Origin: Arsenicicoccus piscis
Lineage (GTDB): Bacteria; Actinomycetota; Actinomycetes; Actinomycetales; Dermatophilaceae
Assembly (NCBI RefSeq): GCF_022568835.1
Contig: NZ_JAKZHV010000001.1
Coordinates: forward strand, 372,001-436,000
DNA: 64,000 nt
Reading direction: 5' to 3'
The notes below the pieces were generated by a model. The model had not been told where the DNA came from. It was given only the letters and a program-made list of their open reading frames with translations, and made no database searches. How positions within the stretch are numbered: the stretch's first letter is position 1; each line of letters begins with the position of its first letter. The translations under genes and the position numbers were made by a program. Below, one piece after another: positions 56,609 through 64,000 of the stretch.

Positions 56609-57933
56609 CGGGGCTCGAGCACCTCGACGCCACCGAGGAACGGTCGTAGCACGGGTGGCACCACCACCGTCCCGTCGGCCTGCTGGTGGTTCTCCAGGAG
56701 CGCGACGATCGGCCGGGTGCTCGTGAGCATGGTGCCGTTGAGCGTGGCGACCACCCGCGTGCCCTGCCCCTGCGGGTCGCGCTCGCGGATCCCGAGCCGG
56801 CGCGCCTGGAAGGTCGTGCAGTTCGAGGTGGAGGTCAGCTCGCGGTAGCGGTCCTGGCTCGGCACCCAGCCCTCGATGTCGTACTTGCGGGCGGCCGGTC
56901 CGCCGAGGTCGCCCGCGGCCACGTCGATCACGCGGTAGGGGATCTCGAGCGAGTCGAGGATGCCGCGCTCGATGCGCAGCAGGTTGGCGTGCTCGGCCTC
57001 CGCGTCCTCGGGACGGCAGTAGACGAACATCTCGGTCTTGGCGAACTGGTGCACCCGGAAGATGCCCTTGGTGTCCTTGCCGTGGCTGCCCGCCTCGCGC
57101 CGGTAGCAGGTCGAGGTCGCGGCGTAGCGCAGCGGCCCCTCCGACAGGTCGATGATCTCGTCCAGGTGGTAGCCCGCGAGGCCCACCTCCGAGGTGCCGG
57201 TGAGGTAGAGCTCGTCGGCCTCCAGGCGGTAGACCTCGTCGGCGTGGCTGTCGAGGAAGCCGGCCCCGGCCATCGTGTGCTCCTTGACCAGGTTGGGGAC
57301 GACGAGCGGCGTGAAGCCCTCGTCGACCGCCACCTGCTGGGCCAGGCCCATGAGCGCGTGCTCGAGCCGGGCGCCCCAGCCCTTGAGGTAGTAGAAGCGG
57401 GACCCGGCGACCTTCGCACCACGCTCGATGTCGATGATGCCGAGGCCCTGACCGATCTCGAGGTGGTCTTTCGGGGCGAACCCCTCGGCCGCGAAGTCAC
57501 GCGGCGTGCCCACCGTCTCGAGCAGCGTGAAGTCCTCCTCGCCACCCGTCGGCACCCCGTCGATCACGACGTTGCCGATGGTGCGGGCGGTGCGGTCCAG
57601 CTCGGCCGCGAGCTCGCCCGAGCGCGCGTCCAGTGTCTTGACCTGCTCGGCGAGCTCGGCCGCGCGGGTGCGGGCCTGCTGCGCGGTCGCCATCTGCTCC
57701 GCGGCGTCCGGGGCACCGGCCTTGGCGGCCTTCTGGGCCTGACCCATCAGCGCACCGACCTGCTTGGAGACCGACTTCTGCTCGGCGCGCGCCTGCTCGA
57801 AGGCCGACAGCGCGGCCCGACGGGACTCGTCGAGCTCGAGCACACGGTCTACGACGTCGGGGTCCTCGCCGCGAGCGAGCTGGGACTTGCGGACCCGCTC
57901 GGGGTCGTCACGCAACAGCTTGATGTCGATCAC
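56605..57933 (-). CDS. serS: Seryl-tRNA synthetase
   Basis: 442 residues. N-terminal coiled coil ([20 protein letters not shown] region) that grips tRNA-Ser, then class II motif 2 [20 protein letters not shown] and motif 3 near [21 protein letters not shown] 57933 is 6 bp after a TAGGCT -10 box (57945-57940), so the message is probably leaderless. Essential cytoplasmic enzyme. Confidence 0.97.
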   Translation of the reverse strand: MIDIKLLRDDPERVRKSQLARGEDPDVVDRVLELDESRRAALSAFEQARAEQKSVSKQVGALMGQAQKAAKAGAPDAAEQMATAQQARTRAAELAEQVKTLDARSGELAAELDRTARTIGNVVIDGVPTGGEEDFTLLETVGTPRDFAAEGFAPKDHLEIGQGLGIIDIERGAKVAGSRFYYLKGWGARLEHALMGLAQQVAVDEGFTPLVVPNLVKEHTMAGAGFLDSHADEVYRLEADELYLTGTSEVGLAGYHLDEIIDLSEGPLRYAATSTCYRREAGSHGKDTKGIFRVHQFAKTEMFVYCRPEDAEAEHANLLRIERGILDSLEIPYRVIDVAAGDLGGPAARKYDIEGWVPSQDRYRELTSTSNCTTFQARRLGIRERDPQGQGTRVVATLNGTMLTSTRPIVALLENHQQADGTVVVPPVLRPFLGGVEVLEPR

Positions 57934-58000
57934 CCGCCCAGCCTATCGGGGCTGTGTGGAGCGGCCCACCCGGTTGTTTACCGGGGGGTACGGTGATCCC
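57934..58000. promoter_or_regulatory. Divergent leaderless promoters of serS and the lipid kinase
   Basis: Minus strand: TAGGCT (57945-57940), 6 bp, GTG 57933. Plus strand: TACGGT (57989-57994), 6 bp, GTG 58001. Both starts lack a ribosome-binding site. No -35 boxes are clear. Confidence 0.5.
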
Positions 58001-59148
58001 GTGTCAGCCACCACCTGGGCCGTCGTCGCCCTCGTCGTCCTCCTCGTCGCAGTCCTCGCCCTGGTGCTGGTCCTGCGGCCGCCGACGCAGACCGATGAGT
58101 TCCAGGGTCGTGGTGGCCGACGACGCCCGCACCGCAACCACTTCCGCGACGGGTCTGAGCACCTCGACGAAGGGCGTCCCATGTCCCAGGCAGCGATCAT
58201 CGTCAACCCCACCAAGTTCGACGACGTCGAGCGTCTGCGCGACCAGGTCTCCGAGGCCTGCCGGGCCGCCGGCTGGGACACCCCGTTGTGGCTCGAGACC
58301 ACCGAGGACGACCCCGGCTCCGGCCAGACCCTGAAGGCACTGGACGCCGGGGCCACCATCGTCTGTCCGCTCGGCGGCGACGGCACCGTGCGCCTGGTCG
58401 GCAGCGAGCTGGCCGGCACCTCGACGCCGATGGGGCTGCTGCCCGGCGGCACCGGCAACCTGCTCGCACGCAACCTCGATCTGCCGATCGACTCCGTCCG
58501 CGACGCCCTGCAGGTCGCCCTGACCGGCAAGAACCGGCGCATCGACGTGTGCACCATCACTGTCGCCCCCACCCCGTCGCCGACGGTCGAGGTGGACGAC
58601 TCCCCCACCGAGCCCGAGGTGGCGAGCGGGTCCGGGCACGGCCCGCAGACCTACGACTTCCTGGTGATGGCGGGCATGGGCTTCGACGCCGACATCATGG
58701 CGAGCACCGACGAGGACCTGAAGGCCAAGGTGGGCTGGGTGGCCTACCTCGTCGCCGGCATCCGCCACCTCAAGGGCAAGCAGTTCAAGACCACCATCGT
58801 CACCGACGACGACCGGTTCACCCGGCGCACCCGCAGCATCATCGTCGGCAACGTCGGCAAGCTCCAGGGCGGCATGGCGCTGATGCCCGAGGCGAAGCCC
58901 GACGACGGCCTGCTCGACACCCTGGTGCTGTCCCCGCAGGGCGTCGTCGGCTGGGCCGGCGTGGCCGCCAGCCTCGTCTCGCACCACCGCGCGGTCACAC
59001 GCGGGTCACCCACCACTCGACGAAGTCGGTCAGGGTCACCGCCGACCGCCCGGTCGCCGTCCAGATCGACGGTGACGTGGTGGGTGACGCGCAGCTCGTC
59101 GAGGTCGGTGTGCGGCCCGGCGCCCTGCTCGTGCGCGTGCCCGCCTGA
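58001..59148 (+). pseudogene. Membrane-anchored diacylglycerol/lipid kinase, frame broken by a one-base deletion near the 3' end
   Basis: From GTG 58001 the product starts with a membrane helix (TTWAVVALVVLLVAVLALVL) and a short linker, then the DAG-kinase catalytic domain: AAIIVNPTKFDDVERL, IVCPLGGDGTVRLVGSELAG and MGLLPGGTGNLLARNLDL. After SHHRAVTR (58999-59006) the frame shifts; one base earlier it continues THHSTKSVRVTADRPVAVQI, then DGDVVGDAQLVEVGVRPGAL, to the normal end at 59148. ATG 58181 is an alternative start lacking the anchor. Substrate: diacylglycerol or another lipid. Error or real mutation is undecided. Confidence 0.85.
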
Positions 59149-59162
59149 GCCGCGGCCGTGCC

Positions 59163-59642
59163 GTGCGACCCCCGCTGACCCCCCGACCCGCCGCGGCGCG
59201 CGGCCCGCACTTCGTGTTCCGGCACAGCTGGACCGTGCCCGCCGACCCGTCCGCGACCTTCGCCGCCCTGGCCGACCTCGCGCACTACCCACGCTGGTGG
59301 CCGCAGGTGCGGGCGGTGGCCTCGATCAGCGCGGACGACGCGCACGTCCTGATCCGTAGCGCCGCCCCCGTCACCCTCGAGCTCGACATGCACCGCGAGG
59401 TCGTCGACGAACGCTCCGGCGTGCTGGCCACCGTCCTCGACGGTGACCTGGTCGGCTGGGCCCGGTTCACCCTCCACCCCGACGGGCCCGGGCGCACCCG
59501 AGCGCGCTATGACCAGGAGGTCATCCTGGCCAAGGCGCCGCTCTCGCACGCCCCCGCCTTCCTCCATCCGCTCATGCGCCTCAACCACGCCTGGATGATG
59601 CGCTCCGGCGAGCGCGGTCTCGCCCGGGCGTTGCGTGGTTAG
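59163..59642 (+). CDS. SRPBCC-family protein
   Basis: 159 residues from GTG 59163. The pattern FVFRHSWTVPADPSATFAAL, YPRWWPQVRAVASI, LATVLDGDLVGWARFTLHPD and RYDQEVILAKAPLSHAPAFL with a C-terminal helix (LMRLNHAWMMRSGERGLARAL) matches the Bet v1-like START/SRPBCC fold that binds hydrophobic ligands. Follows the lipid kinase with 14 bp between, so a common transcript is likely. Ligand unknown. Confidence 0.82.
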   Translation: MRPPLTPRPAAARGPHFVFRHSWTVPADPSATFAALADLAHYPRWWPQVRAVASISADDAHVLIRSAAPVTLELDMHREVVDERSGVLATVLDGDLVGWARFTLHPDGPGRTRARYDQEVILAKAPLSHAPAFLHPLMRLNHAWMMRSGERGLARALRG

Positions 59643-59655
59643 GGCCTGACGGTCT

Positions 59656-59915
59656 GGGTGAGCTGTCCTGCGATGGGCGAGCTGTCCTGCGGTGGGCCAG
59701 CAGTAGATCGGCCACCCAGGGCGGCCGCGCCCGCGCCCGAGCTGGGCATCCGCGCACGAACCCGTGATCCGCGCAGGAAGCCGTGAGTCGCCGCGCTCCC
59801 GACCCTGCGCGTGTCACGGGAACGTGCGCATCTCACGGCAACCTGCGCAGATCCACCCCTCGCCAGGCCCAGGTAGACCCCACCCACCTCGCCGTCCACC
59901 GGCCACCCGTCCTGG
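59656..59915. repeat. Intergenic repeat family 2, copy 1
   Basis: About 260 bp, duplicated ~307 bp downstream. It begins with a 19-bp tandem (GGGTGAGCTGTCCTGCGAT / GGGCGAGCTGTCCTGCGGT). Four related 16-mers follow: GCGCACGAACCCGTGA (59752-59767), GCGCAGGAAGCCGTGA (59771-59786), TCACGGGAACGTGCGC (59814-59829) and TCACGGCAACCTGCGC (59833-59848). The first pair is nearly the inverse complement of the second. No gene is seen. Confidence 0.8.
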
Positions 59916-59961
59916 CCCGCCGCCCTGATCGCCTCCCGGCCTCGACCCGCCAGGCCGCACT

Positions 59962-60222
59962 GGGCGAGCTGTTCTGCGGTGGGCGAGCTGTCCTGCGATA
60001 GGCCAGCAGATCGGCCTACCCCAGCCTCGCCACCCACCTGCGCAGGAGCTGGGCATCCGCGCACGAACCCGTGACCCGCGCAGGAAGCCGTGAGACGCCG
60101 CCCTCCCGGCCCTGCGCGTGTCACGGGAACGTGCGCATGCCATGGCAACCTGCGCAGATCCACCCCTCGCCAGGCCCAGGTAGACCCCATCCACCTCGCC
60201 GCCCACCGGCCACCCGCTCTGG
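59962..60222. repeat. Intergenic repeat family 2, copy 2
   Basis: Second copy with the same order of elements; the first word is at 60059-60074. It ends ~95 bp before the stop of the peptidase E homologue. Together the copies fill the ~670-bp non-genic stretch 59643-60316. Confidence 0.8.
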
Positions 60223-60316
60223 CCGTCCCTATCGTCGGCCGCCAGGCGCACTGGCACCGACGCGCGCGCAACCCCGCGGCCGCGGGCGCCGACCGACACA
60301 ACCCCACCGCAGCAGG

Positions 60317-61006
60317 CTAGATCTGCTGCATCACCTGGGCGGTCACGCTGCCGTCCCGGTCGACGCGGTAGGTGCGGGCACCAGGCTTCTCGGCGAGGTG
60401 GCCGACCACACGGCCGTCGAGCCAGTGGATCCCGGCGCCGTCGTCGGCACCCCAGCCGACCGGGAGGTCGCCCGCGGCAACCCAGGTGCCGAACTGCGGT
60501 GCCCGCTCGGCCTCCTGGCCGTAGTGCGGGCAGAACGATCCGCGCAGGAAGCCGAGACCGCCGCGCCAGGGTTGGACGTGCTCGCCGAACGAGTCCGTCG
60601 TGCACGCCTCGTAGAACACCGACGCGCCGGCGCCCGCACCGGCCAGCACGATGTCGCCCTCGGCGCGCAGGTCACGCAGCACCGTGGAGACGCCGTGGGC
60701 GTCCCAGAGGGCCATGCAGTTGACGGTGGAGCCCCCGCCGGCGACCAGCACGTCGGCCTCGGTCAGCCGCTCGATCGAGCGCTCGGCGTCCTTCCACAAG
60801 GTGAGGACCGTGGTGCGGACCCCGAGCCCGCCGTACGCCTTGAGGAACGCCGCCACATAGGCCGGGTCGTCCGCCGAAGCCGTCGGGGCGAAGCAGACGA
60901 GGGGGTTGTCCTTGCCGGAGAGCTCGACCAGGTAGCGGTCGAGGGCGGTCGCGCCACCGTCCGAGGTCGAGAAGGCTCCGCCGCCGAGGGTCACGATGTG
61001 CGTCAT
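60317..61006 (-). CDS. Peptidase E (S51) homologue lacking the nucleophile serine
   Basis: 229 residues from ATG 61006. HIVTLGGGAFSTSDGGATAL, VLVAGGGSTVNCMALW, TTDSFGEHVQPWRGGLGFL and FCPHYGQEAERAPQF (catalytic-type His) match actinobacterial PepE relatives of the class I glutamine-amidotransferase-like fold. The usual G-x-S-A-G elbow reads VLAGAGAGASVFY, with Gly at the Ser position. The protein may therefore be inactive or use the shifted Ser. It is encoded 81 bp after the AAA ATPase, same strand. Confidence 0.82.
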   Translation of the reverse strand: MTHIVTLGGGAFSTSDGGATALDRYLVELSGKDNPLVCFAPTASADDPAYVAAFLKAYGGLGVRTTVLTLWKDAERSIERLTEADVLVAGGGSTVNCMALWDAHGVSTVLRDLRAEGDIVLAGAGAGASVFYEACTTDSFGEHVQPWRGGLGFLRGSFCPHYGQEAERAPQFGTWVAAGDLPVGWGADDGAGIHWLDGRVVGHLAEKPGARTYRVDRDGSVTAQVMQQI

Positions 61007-61087
61007 GCCTCGACGGTAGACCCGCCCCCGTCGGCCCCCGCACCCGGGGCGGCCGTTGGGGTCAGCCACGCCGCCGTTCCGCTCGCC

Positions 61088-62269
61088 CTAGAAGTCTCGG
61101 GCCTGACGGTTGATGAAGTCAGCCATGCGAGGGACAGTAAAGGCAACGCGTCCGTGCTCGGGTGCGTAGATCAGTCCTTTGGCGATCAGGCTTGCTCGGG
61201 CTGGGCCGAGCGACGTGAGTTTCTTGCCCAGTCTTTTCGCCACCTCGCCGGAGCTGCTTCCGCCATCACCATCGATGGCCATGGCCTGGAGGTAGTCCCG
61301 CTCCTTGGGGGTGGCTCGTTCCCACCGAACTCGGAAGAAGCCGCTGTCGAGGTCGCGCAAGGCGAGCAGGCCACCCAGTCGGGCGTCGTCGTAGCAGATC
61401 CTGCCCGCTCCATCCGGGGCCCAGTTCCAGGCAGCCTGGCCGTACTCTTGAAGAAAGTAGGGATAACCGCCCGTGGCATCGATGAGGTGCGTCACGGCAT
61501 CGCCATCCCAGACGACGCCCTGTTCGACGGCCGGTTCGACGATCGCGTCACGAGCATCGTGGTGGGCCAGCTCGCGAACCTGGTGGAAGGCGAAGAGTCT
61601 CTCGGCATAGGACTTCGCCTCCGCGAGCTGGACCGGCAGACTTGGCAGCCCGGCCAGAGCAATCAGCAGCGGCAAGTTGCGCTGAGTGGCAAGGTGAGCG
61701 GTCGAGCACAGCACCGTCAGTTCTTCCCGCGTGAGATCTTGCGCCTCGTCGATCAGCAGAGCCAACCCAACGCCTTGGCCGGAGGCGGCGGCGCAGATGT
61801 CGCGGACCACCGTCGACACGTCGAACTCGAGTGCACCGCTGTCCGCACCGCCTCCCGCGTCGGCGTCCAGATCGAGGCCGAAGGTCCACACACCCTCGCT
61901 CGAGACGGAGGTCTTGAAGGAGACGAACGTCTTCAGCGCCTTGCGGATCTGCGCACCTGCGGAGGGTCGGGCCAAGTCCGCCAAGGATGACTGAAGGGCA
62001 TCCGAGATCATGCTCCGCAGCGACTTGCCCGCCCCCGCCTCCGTGTAGCCGACGATCCAGCCCACGTCCTCTGCTGCGGCCTGGAGGTCGACCAGGAGGA
62101 CCGTCTTGCCGACGCCGCGGAGCCCGTACAGCACCATCGATCGTTCTCCGCGTCCTGCCGCAACGCGGGCCAAGGCACTCGCCCAGGCCGCCCGCTGCTC
62201 GTCACGTCCCACGAGAGCGGCTGGACGCCTGCCGGCACCGGGCGAATACGGGTTGCTCAGAGTGTCCAC
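61088..62269 (-). CDS. Orphan AAA+ ATPase with C-terminal winged helix (archaeal ATPase/ORC-like type)
   Basis: 393 residues from GTG 62269 with GGTGGGA upstream. N-terminal [20 protein letters not shown] leads into Walker A YGLRGVGKTVLLVDL (49-56), Walker B LALLIDEAQDLTRE (~170), sensor-like TAHLATQRNLPLLIALAGLP, then a helical lid (LIDATGGYPYFLQEYGQAAW) and a winged helix (GEVAKRLGKKLTSLGPARAS). This is the STAND/ATP-binding type often found singly in bacteria. G+C seems lower than its neighbours and its promoter is AT-rich, hinting at horizontal acquisition. Function unknown. Confidence 0.82.
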   Translation of the reverse strand: MDTLSNPYSPGAGRRPAALVGRDEQRAAWASALARVAAGRGERSMVLYGLRGVGKTVLLVDLQAAAEDVGWIVGYTEAGAGKSLRSMISDALQSSLADLARPSAGAQIRKALKTFVSFKTSVSSEGVWTFGLDLDADAGGGADSGALEFDVSTVVRDICAAASGQGVGLALLIDEAQDLTREELTVLCSTAHLATQRNLPLLIALAGLPSLPVQLAEAKSYAERLFAFHQVRELAHHDARDAIVEPAVEQGVVWDGDAVTHLIDATGGYPYFLQEYGQAAWNWAPDGAGRICYDDARLGGLLALRDLDSGFFRVRWERATPKERDYLQAMAIDGDGGSSSGEVAKRLGKKLTSLGPARASLIAKGLIYAPEHGRVAFTVPRMADFINRQARDF

Positions 62270-62278
62270 GGTCCCACC

Positions 62279-62320
62279 TATACACGAGTGTAAGCCTGTA
62301 TAAAAGAACCCTATATTCTT
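62279..62320 (-). promoter_or_regulatory. AT-rich promoter/operator region of the AAA ATPase gene
   Basis: This is the most AT-rich stretch in the window. It holds TATACA (62279-62284) / TGTATA (62297-62302) inverted arms, a nested TACAC-GA-GTGTA (62281-62292), and AAGAA (62304-62308) / TTCTT (62316-62320). -10-like TATACA elements occur on the minus strand. A specific repressor could bind here. Confidence 0.45.
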
Positions 62321-62393
62321 CTACAACTGACCGCTCGAGGACGACCGGGCGGATCCAGGGCCCAGGCCCCCGCACCCGGGGCGCCCGTTCGGG

Positions 62394-63346
62394 TCAGCGG
62401 CGCCAGACGTACGGCGTCGTCGTGGTGACGGCGACCAGCCCGCTGCGCTCGAGGATCGGTCGGCTGGACGGCGTGCAGTCGCTCTGCAGGTAGACCACCC
62501 CCGCCTCCACGGCCGCGCGGGCTCGCGCTGCGGTCACGGCGCGGTAAATCCCCCGCCCCCGATACGCGGCGAGCGTCGCCCCGCCCCACAGACCGGCGAA
62601 GGCCGTGCCCGGCACGATCTCGAGCCGGCCGCCGCTACCACCGTCGCGGGTGCGCCGTCCGGGTCCGAAGCAACAGCAGCGGCACTCGAACCACCACCAG
62701 CACCCGCCGAACCAGCAGCACCCGCCGAACCAGCACCCACCGTCTCGGCCAACCACAGCCGCACGGCACCGGCACTACCGCGCACGGCGGCCAGCGTCTC
62801 CTCGACACTGGGCCCGGCGTCCGAGCCGAAGGCCTCGTGCTGCAACGCGGTCAGCCGGGTGACGTCGCCCTCCAGGTCGCCCGTCGAGCCCGCCTCGCGG
62901 ACCACGAAGCCCGGCGGGAGGTCTACCGGAGCAGCGACCGCATCAGCGCGACCGACCATGACCGTCTCGACGTCCATGGGCAGGATTCCGTTGGCCACCA
63001 GGCGATCTGGTAGATCCGTGGGGAGGTCGTGGCCGCGGGTCTTCCACTCGAACCGGATGACCGACGGGTCGTCACGGAAGTGCGCGACCGTCTCGGCGAT
63101 GAGCCGGTCCAGGTCCGCACCCTCGAGACCGCCGAGGTCGCGATAGGTCACGAAGCCGCGCCCGCCGGGGAAGACCGACCACAGCAGCGGGCCGTGCTCC
63201 ACGACCTCCAGCGCGTGCGTCACCTCGGCCTCTCGCCGCAGTTGCCCGTCGTAGCGCCGACGCAGCTCGGCCAGGTCCAGCCGACCCCCCGCCGCCGACG
63301 GCGACGCCCCCGACGGCGACACCCCCGACTCCCCCGTGACAGCCAT
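62394..63346 (-). pseudogene. GNAT acetyltransferase, frame broken by a one-base deletion
   Basis: ATG 63346 shares its first base with the pheA stop (TGATG). The product reads LDLAELRRRYDGQLRREAEV, HFRDDPSVIRFEWKTRGHDL and FVVREAGSTGDLEGDVTRL, with an Ala/Gly/Ser-rich insert (GAGSAGAAGSAGAGGGSS), up to DGAPATVVAA; around 62625-62640 the frame shifts by one missing base and resumes as GGRLEIVPGTAFAGLWGGAT then LAAYRGRGIYRAVTAARARA, the acetyl-CoA-binding motif, and GVVYLQSDCTPSSRPILER to 62394. Joined length ~317. Substrate unknown. Cotranscribed with pheA. Confidence 0.83.
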
Positions 63347-64000
63347 CAGGTGAGGCCCTCCCGGTGCCGCAGCGACCGCAGCCACGACCGCGCCTCGAGG
63401 AACGCGTCGTCGGTGGCGAGGTCGTCGATGGTCGCAGCGGTGCGGTCGGCGCGCGGGTAGGACCCGAGGAAGCGCACGTCCGCGCAGATGCGGTGCAGCC
63501 CGGTGAGGGTCTCGCCGACGCGCTCGTCGAGGACGTGCCCCTCGAAGTCGAGCGAGAAGCAGTACGACCCCATCCCGGCGCCGGTCGGGCGCGACTCCAG
63601 CCGGGTCATGTTGATCCCGCGGGCGGCCAGCTGCTCGAGCATCTCCAGCAGCGCGCCGGCCCGGTCTTCCCGCTGGTAGAGCACCACGGTCGTCTTGTCG
63701 GCACCGGTGGGGTGCGGGATGGCGCCGGGTCGGGCGACGACGACGAAGCGGGTGACCGCGCCGGCGTTGTCGCCGATGCCCGTGGCGAGCACCTCGAGCC
63801 CGTGCGTGGTTGCCGCGACCGGTGCGCAGACGGCGGCCTGATAGCTCGCCGTCTCCGGCACGTCGGCCGAGCCTCCTGAGCGCGAGCCACCCGAGCCCGA
63901 ACCACCAGAGCCCGAGACCGACCCACCCGCGTCGCGACCCACAGAGAGCCCCTCGGCCGCGGACGCCGTCGACAGCGTGGGCACGTAGAGCGCGTCGGGC
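63346..64000 (-). CDS. pheA: Prephenate dehydratase, 5' part beyond window
   Basis: C-terminal ~218 residues only. The end of the dehydratase domain (HGLEVLATGIGDNAGAVTRF) and the ACT domain (TTVVLYQREDRAGALLEMLE, NMTRLESRPTGAGMGSYCFS with the phenylalanine-binding ESRP motif) are present; the last residues are LRSLRHREGLT. A Gly/Ser-rich segment (GGSVSGSGGSGSGGSRSGGS) interrupts the dehydratase domain, unusual for the family. Converts prephenate to phenylpyruvate. Confidence 0.92.
   Translation of the reverse strand, partial: PDALYVPTLSTASAAEGLSVGRDAGGSVSGSGGSGSGGSRSGGSADVPETASYQAAVCAPVAATTHGLEVLATGIGDNAGAVTRFVVVARPGAIPHPTGADKTTVVLYQREDRAGALLEMLEQLAARGINMTRLESRPTGAGMGSYCFSLDFEGHVLDERVGETLTGLHRICADVRFLGSYPRADRTAATIDDLATDDAFLEARSWLRSLRHREGLT

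Overview
The window is chromosomal DNA of a high-G+C actinobacterium (roughly 70% G+C by eye). GTG and TTG starts, 4-bp ATGA/GTGA gene overlaps and leaderless promoters are common. Two mycothiol-linked enzymes are present: S-(hydroxymethyl)mycothiol dehydrogenase and a mycothiol-type maleylpyruvate isomerase family protein. The gene content suggests the Micrococcales (Intrasporangiaceae/Dermacoccaceae-like); this is inference, as no rRNA is present.

Layout. 1-3376 (minus): NHL/thioredoxin protein, cupin and a CopD-CtaG copper/cytochrome-oxidase assembly fusion. 3447-5935: a MarR regulator with a clear promoter and operator, and a DHA2 drug exporter. 6165-7010: purU. 7011-9326: a duplicated hairpin-rich intergenic repeat, then an IS256-family element. 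9396-15020 (minus): bkdA-bkdB-bkdC operon and a GT39-like glycosyltransferase. 15141-17779: a mucin-like membrane protein and hisC. 18248-21931 (minus): mscR, metallo-beta-lactamase-fold protein, esterase and NUDIX protein as one operon. 22103-26593: kup, a DMT-like membrane protein, a frameshifted DUF1345 gene and galE. 26836-33037: cydABDC plus a small membrane protein. 33093-36919: an unusual secreted-hydrolase/ABC-ATPase fusion with its permease. 36941-40898 (minus): glgP and an aromatic-acid-type MFS transporter. 41093-44829: LMW-PTP, VOC, MDMPI family and purB. 44910-46365: lipoprotein, barstar-like inhibitor and lipid-anchored RNase. 46393-49325: csoR-copZ-copA copper operon with its operator (copA frameshifted). 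49369-57933: mostly minus-strand housekeeping genes including serS. 58001-59642: a lipid kinase (frameshifted) and an SRPBCC protein. 59656-60222: a second duplicated intergenic repeat. 60317-64000 (minus): a peptidase E homologue lacking its nucleophile, an orphan AAA ATPase, a frameshifted GNAT gene and the 3' part of pheA.

Themes. Copper and respiration recur (CopD-CtaG, csoR-copZ-copA, cyd). Formaldehyde/thiol chemistry is represented by mscR with its MBL partner. The RNase/barstar cassette and the hydrolase-ABC fusion are the least ordinary protein systems. The two duplicated intergenic repeat families are the least explained DNA. At least five genes carry single-base frameshifts, which raises the possibility of residual sequence errors.
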